From Glandiceps talaboti (lineage: Eukaryota > Hemichordata > Enteropneusta > Spengelidae), in contig NC_135562.1 in NCBI RefSeq assembly GCF_964340395.1, positions 797,501 through 861,500 of the forward strand: DNA of 64,000 bases, in the 5' to 3' direction. A model generated the notes under the pieces. It ran no database searches. It worked only from the letters and a program-made list of their open reading frames with translations, and was not told the origin of the DNA. Made by a program: the position numbers and the translations under genes. Shown piece by piece: positions 26,250 through 36,937 of this stretch. Position 1 is the stretch's first letter, and each line of letters begins with the position of its first letter.

Positions 26250-29200
26250 TCATCTCTGACTAAAGAATAACTTGTGACTGTTTTCATACAATATCCCAGC
26301 TAATTCTGACATGTCTTCATTCCTGGCAGCTGACATCACTTCTAGAACTTGCCTGGAAATGAAGCAACAAGAAGTGATTGAATCTAGAACAGTATGATAG
26401 ACGTGGGTCAAGGAAATAAAACAAGATTTTTAGAACAAAATTCAAATGTGTACTGACAAAGTAGTTTTTCTATATCAAATTAATATTTTCTATTAATAAA
26501 AAAAATATAAAAGTGAAACCAAAAATCCTTTATTACAATATTGTTTTAATATTCAGTAGAAATGAAGTGCCGTGCTTAACAACTTTCTCTAAAAGTGAAA
26601 TCTTTTCTAGTAATCTGATATAGTCCTTAACTTACTCTAAAAGTGAAATCTTTTCTAGTAATCTGATATAGTCCTTAACTTACTCTAAAAGTGAAATCTT
26701 TTCTAGTAATATGATATAGTCCTTAACTTACTCTAAAAGTGAAATCTTTTCTAGTAATCTGATATAGTCCTTAACTTACTCTAAAAGTGAAATCTTTTCT
26801 AGTAATCTGATATAGTCCTTAACTTACTCTAAAAGTGAAATCTTTTCTAGTAATCTGATATAGTCCGTAACTTACATAATATTACATGGTTCATTACGAC
26901 TTTTGACACAAAATCCACTTTGCCATTTTTCTTTCTTCTTGGCTTGGAAAGTTGTCTTGATATGTTTATGACCTGCATGTGATGGTCTTATCTCACACCA
27001 CGGAGCATCTGAAAGAAGAAGATTATGAAATATCAGAAGGGAATGATATGTGTGTTATGTCATGTTGTTGTTTTACGTCATGTCATGTGATATTGGGTCA
27101 TGTTGTGTGGTATTGTGTTGTGTCGTGTGATATTGGATCGTGTTGTGTTGTGTTGTGTGATATTGGATCGTGTTGTGTGATATTGACTTGTGTTGTGTCA
27201 TGTTTTGTCGTGTCGTGTTTTGTCATGTCATGATGCATTGTGCTGTGCCATGTGTTTAGTCAGGTTGTGTCATGTCATCCATTTGCGTACTTTTAGGTAA
27301 AAAACAATGTAACCAAAGGTATATATCTATCTACCTGTTTCTATCATTAGCCTTTCACTTAATATTGTACACAGTAACCAAAGGTATATATCTACCTACC
27401 TGTTTCTATCATTAGCCTTTCACTTAGTATTGTACACAGTAACCAAAGGTATATATCTACCTACCTGTTTCTATCATTAGCCGTTCACTTAGTATTGTAC
27501 ACAGTAACCAAAGGTATATATCTACCTACCTGTTTCTATCATTAGCCTTTCACTTGGTATTGTACACAGTAACCAAAGGTATATATCTACCTACCTGTTT
27601 CTATCATTAGCCTTTCACTTAGTATTGTACACAGTAACCAAAGGTATATATCTACCTACCTGTTTCTATCATTAGCCTTTCACTTGGTATTGTACACAGT
27701 AACCAAAGGTATATATCTATCTACCTGTTTCTATCATTAGCCTTTCACTTGGTATTGTACACAGTAACCAAAGGTATATATCTATCTACCTGTTTCTATC
27801 ATTAGCCTTTCACTTGGTATTGTACACAGTAACCAAAGGTATATATCTATCTACCTGTTTCTATCATTAGCCTTTCACTTGGTATTGTACACAGTAACCA
27901 AAGGTATATATCTACCTACCTGTTTCTATCATTAGCCTTTCACTTAGTATTGTACACAGTAACCAAAGGTATATATCTACCTACCTGTTTCTATCATTAG
28001 CCTTTCACTTGGTATTGTACACAGTAACCAAAGGTATATATCTACCTACCTGTTTCTATCATTAGCATTTCACTTAGTATTGTACACAGTAATCAAAGGT
28101 ATATATCTATCTACCTGTTTCTATCATTAGCCTTTCACTTGGTATTGTACACAGTAATCAAAGGTATATATCTATCTACCTGTTTCTATCATTAGCCTTT
28201 CACTTGGTATTGTACACAGTAATCAAAGGTATATATCTACCTACCTGTTTCTATCATTAGTCTTTCACTTAATATTGTACACAGTAACCAAAGGTATATA
28301 TATACCTACCTGTTTCTATCATTAGCCTTTCACTTGGTATTGTACACATCACATCTATATTGTCTTTGGTTTTTAAAGAACTGTTGAGGAAAAAAAAGGA
28401 TAAAAGTTATTCACTGAATTGCGAGATTGTTCTTGAACTTTGAGAAATGTAAATATTTGGACAAGTTCTTGTTGGTTTTGATAATGTTTGATTTTATTTT
28501 TATGATAAGAAATCCAAAAAATATAATAAACCTGAATACACTATCAAATACTTGATATCTTTCATAATATTAATTCATTCTGAAACAAAATGCTTTTTGC
28601 ATTTAATTTTCAAGACTACCTTAAAACATTTCTGAAGTCAAGAATAATTTCTCTTAAAAAGGAATTCTTATTATAGAGAAAAGGCTCTATGTATAGATAA
28701 ATGTTTTATTAGAAATTTGAGCATAGCAGGTAGATATTGGCTATGACCTTCAACCTTTAACCTTTGACCCACAAGGAAAGTGACTTGCCATCCATTGATA
28801 CCAAGATAGAGACCCATTTCAACCAATGCATCAGCTACCTCTTGTGAACCATCAAATGTATGCACCTATGTAAACAAAACATAACCTATATACATATTAA
28901 TGACAATCAAAATATATGAGTGTTCTGTGGCAGGTTTTGGTTTGAAAGTTTAATTCAGCTATGATAATATTGTGTTTTATCATCCATACAGGAACATTTA
29001 ACATGATTTAGAAATATTATAAAGAATTTGCTGTCATATATAAGCAGGCAAATCCTATAGATTTTTCGCTTTTTTCACTAAAGAAACTCAATGATAAATT
29101 AACATACTTACCACACCTCCAACAAATCTGTCCTGATTCCTCTTCAATATCTCTAAATGTCGACACATGAATAAAAACAAAAGAATATCACTATATAGCC

Positions 29201-32200
29201 TCTTGGGGTGCACTGTGAGCAGCAGTTACTGTGGTATGAATGTTGAAATGTACCTGTATGATACTGACTGTTTTGGCATAATTTTTGGGATTATCTTCAG
29301 CATTATGTTACAGTGAATGGATATGCCTATAAACACAATATTTTCCAAAGTCTGTATTTTTTGCAAAACAAATATTTTAAGTAAAAGTTGAGGTTGGCCT
29401 ACCTATTAGGTCTGTATGTGAGTTCCTACAGTGTAGAAACATCGGTAACTTGGTTTGGTCAGCTAGTTCGAACTGTTTTTCAAAATATCTAACAAGAGAA
29501 CAAATAGATATTTGAATCATTTTAAATTTCATTAAGCAGAACTAATTTCTTGAAAAAAGTCTGCTTTGGAGTGAAACTAGTCAAAGATTGAAACTGTTTT
29601 GTATTCATTTACTGTTGATAAGTACCGAGGTATGGCTGTCAACTAGAAATTATTCATATGTAATGAATTTTTACCCATAATCGTGTTTGTCCTAAAGTCC
29701 TGATCTGACCATAGAAGGAGGCAGCATTAGAAAACAATGCACTTTAAAGGCCTATTGACTGTAAATTGAATTATCACTTTTTCAAAGTTTTTCTCTTTCT
29801 CTCAACTTTTTAATGTTTTTATACTTGATAAAACATGCATGATGATCTGGCAATCAAACTCTCTCAGTATCCCATAATTTTATATTCTATTGAAAATCTG
29901 GGTTATTTGCTTGAACTGTTTACAAATGGACATCAAGCCTGTGTTTATAATATCATCAATGACTAGCAGACAGGTAATTTGGCTGATAAGACAATCTGAC
30001 CTATATCAAGCAAATGTTTGCATTATTGTTGAAACAGCAAAAATAAACAAAAAATAACAAAAAGTCAGTCACTCAGGCTATTCATATATTGGTGCCCTGT
30101 CCAGTTTTTTTTATCAACATAAACCCTACATTGTGAATTAGATAATTCTAGGGTAAAAATGAGTGGCAGGAATAAAAGCAGTCTTATTTTACTGAGATAA
30201 CTATATAATGTTGACATCATAATTGACCACTGAAAAATTTTCATTTTTCATAATTCAAAACTTACTTGAGTTGTGTTTCCTTCAGACAAAAATTCAATCT
30301 GTCATAATCTGTAAAATGATAATTTAAAATGAAAACATAAATATTGCAATGTGTCATTACCATATTTGTACTTAAACATCTTCAGAACTTAAACAAAAAA
30401 CACTGAACCTAACACCCAGTCTGTCCCTTCATTCTTACATAGAATGAAATGAAAATATGTACATCATTAGAAATATTTCATAGATCAAAACTTTAAATTT
30501 TCTGTTAGAAAATTATTCAAAATGAAATCACAAATCTAACTCACTTTTCAGGAAAGAACAAAAGGATTATTCTGGCTTTTGACAACAGAAAGACTGTATT
30601 TTCAATAAACAACAAAAGATGTTTATTACCTAAACAACAACAACAATAACAGCAACAACAAAAACAACAACCAAAAGATGTTTATTACCTAAACCACATT
30701 CACCAATGGCAATGACTTTGTCCTTGTTATCTTTGACTAGTTGAACTAAATCATTTAAATATTTGTCAGCATCACCACTCTCATCAAACTCTGTACATCT
30801 TGTAGGGTGACAACCAACTGTACTGTATAATTTGTCTGTAATAAGGAGACATTGACAATAGTCAGACATATCTATTTATGTACATCAACCAACTGTACTG
30901 TCTGTAATAAGGAGATATTGACAATAGTCAGATATATCAATTTATGTACATCAACCAACTGTACTGTCTGTAATAAGGAGATATTGACAATAGTCAGATA
31001 TATCTATTTATGCACATTAACCAACTGTACTGTATAACTTGTCTGTAATAAGGAGATATTGACAATAGTCAGATATATCTATTTATGTACATCAACCAAC
31101 TGTACTGTACAACTTGTCTGTAATAAGGAGATATTGACAATAGTCAGATATATCTATTTATGCACATTAACCAACTGTACTGTATAACTTGTCTGTAATA
31201 AGGAGATATTGACAATAGTCAGATATATCTATTTATGTACATCAACCAACTGTACTGTACAACTTGTCTGTAATAAGGAGATATTGACAATAGTCAGATA
31301 TATCTATTTATGCACATTAACCAACTGTACTGTATAACTTGTCTGTAATAAGGAGATATTGACAATAGTCAGATATATCTATTTATGTACATCAACCAAC
31401 TGTACTGTATAACTTGTCTGTAATAAGGAGATATTGATATATCTATTTATATATCAGATATATCTATTTATGTACATCAACCAACTGTACTGTATAACTT
31501 GTCTGTAATAAGGAGATATTGATATATCTATTTATATATCAGATATATCTATTTATGTACATCAACCAACTGTACTGTATAACTTGTCTGTAATAAGGAG
31601 ATATTGACACTTCTGTTCACTAATGATAACAATGCAGTTGGTTGAAATAAAAGAATGTGTTTTTTTTATTCTAGTTTGAAGTGATTACAGTATCAATTTC
31701 TAATCTACGATAATACTGTTTGCAAACCTTCCATCAATTGAGTTCTTACTGTTGGTACAAACCTACAACTACAGAGTGGTGACATCATCCACTGAGTGTT
31801 GTATGTGTATATAATTATAAAGAATCAGTTATAATAGGGTTCACTAATTCAAAATAAATTCAAAAATAAAATGAACACAAATTTCAATAATTCTTTAAAT
31901 GACATATAATTCCTTTAATTATATTAACATTTGATAGATTACCATCAGTCTTAGCAATCTCTAAAGCTTCTTGACTATCCTTCAGGTTGCCCCCGGTAAC
32001 AAAGATCTGAAATTGAAAATAAATCATATCACCGAGAGTTCCCAACTGTTTTGAAATCATCAAATATATGACTGAGTATCCAATATTAATTACAATATCT
32101 CAGTCGGGTGACTATCACTCCCAGTCAGGTGACTATCATGTGACACACTTTCAACAAATGACAGAATTCTATATAATAATCAGATTTTGAAATAAGGGTA

Positions 32201-33384
32201 ACCAATTTTTTTAATACTTAGATTGGGTGATTGGAAATGTAAAATTATAAAGGTCAGACTAACAGGAATGTGTACAATGAATGTTGGTAATGTCTTGTAC
32301 TAAAATGCTTCCCTTCCATTTACTTCCCTTTCATTTCATTTATATTTTCATCTAGACTGTAAGATACGTCGTGACATTTCGCCCTCACCGGCCTCCTCAG
32401 TTGCCTGATGTTTGAGGGCGCCCCGTCACGGCGTACCTTACAGACTAATTTTCATCTAGTAAATGACAATTACCTTCTCAACACCAATGTCAAAGGCCCT
32501 TTGTAGAACATCACTAAAATCATCTGAAATAAAATAAAAGTGAGAGATGGTAAGTATTCATATATATGTAGTACCAGGGAAGTAAAAAATAAAATAAAAG
32601 TGAGAGATGGTAAGTATTCATGTATATGTAGTACCAGGGAAGTAAAAAATAAAATAAAAGTGAGAGATGGTAAGTATTCATGTATATGTAGTACCAGGGA
32701 AGTAAAAAATAAAATAAAAGTGAGAGATGGTAAGTATTCATGTATATGTAGTACCAGGGAAGTAAAAATAAAATAAAAGTGAGAGATGGTAAGTATTCAT
32801 GTATATGTAGTACCAGGGAAGTAAAAATAAAATAAAAGTGAGAGATGGTAAGTATTCATGTATATGTAGTACCAGGGAAGTAAACTTTTGAATTATAACT
32901 TAGGAACACATATGCAGACAAACTTCTTCCATTTGGTAAATTTACAATTGTATAGTTCCCGGTGGTAATTAGTTTTATTTGTATTGAAATATCCTTAAAC
33001 TGTTCTATCTACACACACTGAATCATATCCTAAGTCACAGTGTACAGCCCAGGCATTCATATATATGATGTAAAATTGATAAGAAATAATTTTTGGAACC
33101 AATAAATAAAAAAACACCATGACATACTCTCCATTGCTAAACCTTGTATTTCAGATCTAATGATCTGTTGATTCAGATTTATTTCTCTAAATACATTTTG
33201 GTGCACATCAAATATTGTGTATCTGTTGACTAAGGGGCTCAGTTACAAACATGTCATTGGCCAATGATTCCTACCTTGGTGTCTTTTAGTGCCATGATAA
33301 ACACCACGAAACATAGGATCTGTAATATCAAATATATTATTGTCAGTAAATTGGAAACACATCTGGCAAGTGGTATTCATATAT

Positions 33385-33448
<64 letters not shown>

Positions 33449-33470
33449 TATATTATATAGTATATATATA

Positions 33471-33510
<40 letters not shown>

Positions 33511-33547
33511 ACACACATATATATATATGTATACATATATGTATACA

Positions 33548-33606
<59 letters not shown>

Positions 33607-34062
33607 ACACACTTGCTAGACAATATAATATTGCAATAAGACTGTTTTATCATTACATGTAAAATAATAATATTCCCACAGCCCATAAGTGTAAGTGAAG
33701 CGACTGTGATGAAAAGTCCGCTGTACTTTTATTTGAGAAGCAGGCAATATCTATACAACTTAACAATATTTAGACATTTTGTCTGACCGAAGGCATCAAG
33801 GCATGGGTAATTTTGCAGATATAATACATAAATGTCTTGGTGTATATCACACTAAATTATCGGATCAACATACCTGTAAAGTTCACTCCAATATCTGAAA
33901 GCAAACGAGAAATATAACAATTGAATGAATACACAGGACAGTAACGCTAAAAGAAATCTTCACGAATTGGGATCTATTTATCACAATCATGTTAAAAGTT
34001 TACGAACAATATTGTACATCATTACCAATGAATCGAAGTGCTGTTTTGATGGAGGCGGCCAT
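26250..34062 (-). CDS. TATDN1: TATDN1, TatD-family metal-dependent deoxyribonuclease (complete, 13 exons)
   Basis: Exons in transcript order are 34062-34026, 33894-33874, 33319-33275, 32523-32474, 32006-31943, 30835-30689, 30308-30266, 29488-29403, 29152-29112, 28865-28789, 28380-28310, 27008-26876 and 26352-26250. They join in phase to 305 codons plus TGA; human TATDN1 has 297. TatD signatures are intact: [59 protein letters not shown] and MIETDAPWC. These carry the acidic and His metal ligands of this TIM-barrel hydrolase family, which acts on DNA ends in repair and apoptosis. Exon 2 is a 21-nt microexon. Intron 10 has a GC donor (ATG|GCAAGT). The exon 6 acceptor and exon 11 donor are copied in minisatellites. 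The start lies in a GCC-rich context and matches the family N terminus in length. Head-to-head with the Kelch gene, tail-to-tail with TMEM214. Confidence 0.95.
26592..26875. repeat. 48-bp minisatellite starting at TATDN1 exon 12 donor
   Basis: About six near-identical 48-bp units. In TATDN1 sense the array begins with the exon 12 donor (ATTAT|GTAAGTTA), and each unit repeats GTAAGTTA preceded by TTTTAGA. Donor-like sites therefore recur every 48 bp, although the exon itself is not copied. Confidence 0.93.
27035..27245. repeat. Degenerate GTGTT/GTCATGTC repeat, TATDN1 intron 11
   Basis: Irregular GTGTT, GTCATGTC and GATATTG words extend over about 210 bp, close to the exon 12 acceptor. The Cys/Val-rich 84-codon frame over it is a by-product. 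Confidence 0.85.
27305..28352. repeat. 65-bp minisatellite spanning TATDN1 exon 11 donor
   Basis: Sixteen copies of a 65-bp unit. In TATDN1 sense each unit carries the end of exon 11 (TGTACAATACCAAGTGAAAG, then the codons for LMIET) and the donor ACAG|GTAGGTA. The true donor is the first copy, at 28310. The others lie downstream in intron 11, 65 bp apart, and shift frame by two per copy. Point differences between copies (AGTATT/GGTATT/AATATT, CCAAAGG/TCAAAGG) allow their history to be read. Confidence 0.96.
30830..31612. repeat. 65-85-bp minisatellite spanning TATDN1 exon 6 acceptor
   Basis: About eleven copies. In TATDN1 sense each has CTCCTTATTACAG followed by the first codons of exon 6 (DKLYSTVG). 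In the true exon the next codons are TGT CAC CCT (CHP). In the upstream copies the corresponding codon is TGA, so splicing to a decoy would terminate immediately. The three copies nearest exon 6 include shortened versions. The two farthest (about 31430-31560) contain an extra AT-rich insertion. Confidence 0.94.
32353..32447. mobile_element. 95-bp foldback MITE with 9-bp target duplication (Mutator-like)
   Basis: Termini TAGACTGTAAG and CTTACAGACTA are near-perfect inverted repeats. They extend through TACGTCGTGAC and CGCCCTCA against TGAGGGCG and GTCACGGCGTA, about 35 bp per arm. ATTTTCATC directly repeats on both sides (32344-32352 and 32448-32456). A 9-bp duplication is typical of Mutator-like elements. 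It is strikingly GC-rich within an AT-rich intron 4 of TATDN1. Related copies lie at 49407 and 49901. Confidence 0.75.
32524..32882. repeat. 60-bp minisatellite abutting TATDN1 exon 4 acceptor
   Basis: Six copies of a 60-bp unit start one base beyond the acceptor of exon 4. In TATDN1 sense the polypyrimidine tract of exon 4 (TTTTATTTTATTTCAG) is one edge of the array. The other copies have TTTTATTTTATTTTTTAC without AG. Confidence 0.94.
33368..33604. repeat. (AT)n / TATACATG low-complexity run
   Basis: About 235 bp of AT dinucleotides with TACATGTATACACACA interruptions that occur twice in similar form. It lies in TATDN1 intron 2. The Tyr/Ile frames are artefacts. Confidence 0.97.
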
Positions 34063-34847
34063 CTTTACACATTGGTCAATTCGCTGAAAACGAAAGAAAA
34101 GCAATAATTGTGTATAGGGGCGCAAGTTTGCTTTCACAGAAATTATTTGTAGATTTCTGCAATCATTGACTAGAGTAAGACGTTGGCTCTCCAATGTTTG
34201 TACTGCAACTTGTGATTAAGAGATCATTTGTAAACGGTCAAAGAGAGAAAAGAAAACCAAAAAAAGAAAGAATAATAAACTGATAAAATGATTATATGAA
34301 CTGAAAAACAAAACGATAACTATCGAATAAAAGAGTACCTTTGGGGGTTGGAATGTGAAAAGAATTCTGAAATATTTCATCGCTATCAAGATTTTCCATT
34401 GCTTTTCCGATATTTCAACTTTCTGTTAAAATTTAAATTGTTTTACATACGTATAAATATAACGAATGGGAAAAAAGACAAAAGCAACATTGTATTTTGT
34501 CACTTGAGGGCGTAAATAGGTCAGACGGTGTCAGACCTGGGTCATATGTCAAATTCGGAATCATGGAAACGACCGGAGCCCTCATCGTTTGACAAATTCT
34601 TCAAAAGTAAACATAAACATACAGATTTAGGTAAGTAACGCTTCATCTAAGGTATATTGATTATTCCTCTATAACACCTCGTACGTGTAAACGTTTGCGT
34701 CGCTGTGAAGGACGACTGTTATCATTTTGTCGACGTCGCGTCGATCGCACAGGATCAGGAGAACGTCGATCGTGAGACGATTGCACAGACACTCGTCAAC
34801 TTAGTCCTGCTTGCATACGGAGGAATTCGGGACTCGATTCTGACAAT

Positions 34848-34923
34848 TGTGCTTAGAGTCAAGTCAGTAATACAGACTCGTGCACGGTGTTTAGAGTCAA
34901 GTCAGTAATACAGACTCGTGCAC
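34848..34923. repeat. 38-bp tandem duplication in CpG-rich leader
   Basis: TTAGAGTCAAGTCAGTAATA and the following CAGACTCGTGCAC occur twice head to tail within the CpG-rich segment upstream of the Kelch gene. Confidence 0.9.
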
Positions 34924-35591
34924 CGTCATGGAAGCAGGACTATCGTCAACTGTATGTTGTAAGTCACTCTATCATAAATCATGAGGCATTGCGATGTGTT
35001 TACGTGTATTTTAGAATGAACTAGATTTTAATAACGATATTTTTTTGCCAATGATATTTGAACGTTATTGTATATTACGGGTTTCTAATGAACCCAAGTG
35101 TTTGTTATTGATATTCTTACTTCTTGCATTGGCTCTCACACATATCACTGGTCACAAGTGTCTGTGGACCTCACTCAGCCCGAATGTATGGTAGACGATG
35201 TACCTTCAATTTCAAAATGATAATATTTGATGCATATGTGTATTTTAGAAAGAATAATTGCATGATTGTAGCATAAGTTTTTAAAACTCCACATTATTTG
35301 AGTCAGGAAAAACACATATAGAAAAATACAATAACAATAACAACTTGTAAACAATTTCAGATATAAGTGATATAATTGGAGTGACCATGATGAAAGTAGG
35401 CTTTAAGACTGACATGTGACAACACACCCATTATTGATATCAAATTTCATGAGGAGTTGATACTATGATTGTCTCTCTGTGTGTTTATTTCCAAAATGTT
35501 GACAAAAATTGCTCTTGTCATTATTTTTTTTTTGTGATTCCAAGGTAGTCACTAAGTTTTCAGTTTGACATGCAATGCCTCGTGTTACTCT

Positions 35592-35697
35592 TAATTGATA
35601 GCCAAAGAGTATGTGATGAGTTATTTAATTGATAGCCAAAGAGTTTGTGATGAGTTATTTAATTGATAGCCAAAGAGTTTGTGATGAGTTATTTATT
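35592..35697. repeat. 34-bp unit, three copies
   Basis: AATTGATAGCCAAAGAGTTT plus 14 bases is repeated three times in the putative 5' intron of the Kelch gene. Confidence 0.93.
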
Positions 35698-35866
35698 AAA
35701 ATTTTAGTACACCCCTGACGATGTTGATGCTCAGATAAAAATTTGGGATTTGCCTCCAAGAATTTGAGTAGTCCATAAACATTCATTCTCACAGAATGAA
35801 ATTGTAAATGCTATTGTCTATTTTATAATCGTGATAAAATTTACAATTTTTATCCAGGTCATTGCC

Positions 35867-36843
35867 ATGGCAACTGGAGGTAGAGGTCCACAAACTGGAC
35901 AACCAGTATGTGATGATGTCAGTGGACAAGATCCAGATGAAGATGAGGAAGAGGAGATCACATTTGAACATTGTGATCAAAGCTTTGCATCAGATCTTTT
36001 ATCAGCGTTAAATGAAATGAGACTGTCAAGTGACATAACTGATACAATTCTACTCGTAGAGGGTCAAGAGTTTCCATGTCACCGTGCTGTTTTAGCTGGA
36101 AGTAGTCAGTACTTCAGAGCTATGTTTTCTTCAGATTTGCGGGAAAGTCATGAGCAGCGAGTAACCTTACATAATGTACAAGCTGACTGCATGAAGCAAC
36201 TTTTAGATTTCTCATACACAGGTAAAATAGTTTTCACGTCAAAGAATGCTCAGGATATGCTTGTAACAGCAGACTTCTTACAGTATAAGAGAGTGGTGCA
36301 TGCTTGTGGAGATTTTCTAAAGTCACAGCTAGATGTATCAAACTGTCTTGGAATTCACCAGCTTGCAGAAAGGCATACATGTATTGGACTTGGAGAAGCT
36401 GTCAACTTGTTTATATTGCAGCATTTTAATCGTATTATTCAACAAGAAGAGTTCTTTGACTTATCGGCAGATGATTTAGTCGGGTATACGTCAAAAGATG
36501 AACTTAACGTGAAAGATGAGGAGGAAGTTTACAAGGCTGTATTACAATGGGTTATGCAGGATGTTAAAAACAGAATTCCACATCTTTGTAGAGTTGTCAG
36601 AACGGTTCGTCTTCCACTTTTATCTGAGAAATTCTTCAATGATACGGTACAGTCTGATCTGACTGGTTTGTTACGGAACTCTAGAGAATGTAAAGAACTG
36701 TTAACAGAAGCCATGGAATTCAGAACTGGAATACGACCTGCACAAGGGGCAATGTGTCGACCTAGGCCATCATCAGGACTGGTTGAAGTCATGGTCATTG
36801 TCGGTGGGTCAAACCAGTCCAACCGTGGAAACAGACAGAGGTA

Positions 36844-36937
<94 letters not shown>

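Larger units (their letters stand above)
34063..35857. promoter_or_regulatory. Divergent TATDN1 / Kelch-gene promoter region and Kelch 5' leader
   Basis: The two genes are transcribed away from each other from this 1.8-kb interval. A stretch at about 34676-34925 is rich in CpG (TCGACGTCGCGTCGATCGCA) against a CpG-poor background, as in promoters and first exons. Good donors occur at 34631 (TTTAG|GTAAGT) and 34962 (GTT|GTAAGT), suggesting non-coding first exons spliced to the acceptor at 35857 just before the Kelch ATG. A 38-bp direct duplication lies at 34848-34923 and three 34-bp units at 35592-35696. Transcript evidence is needed to place the start sites. Confidence 0.45.

Noticed and set aside
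33264-33686. Tyr/Ile-rich frames
   Set aside because: Translation of AT dinucleotide repeats.
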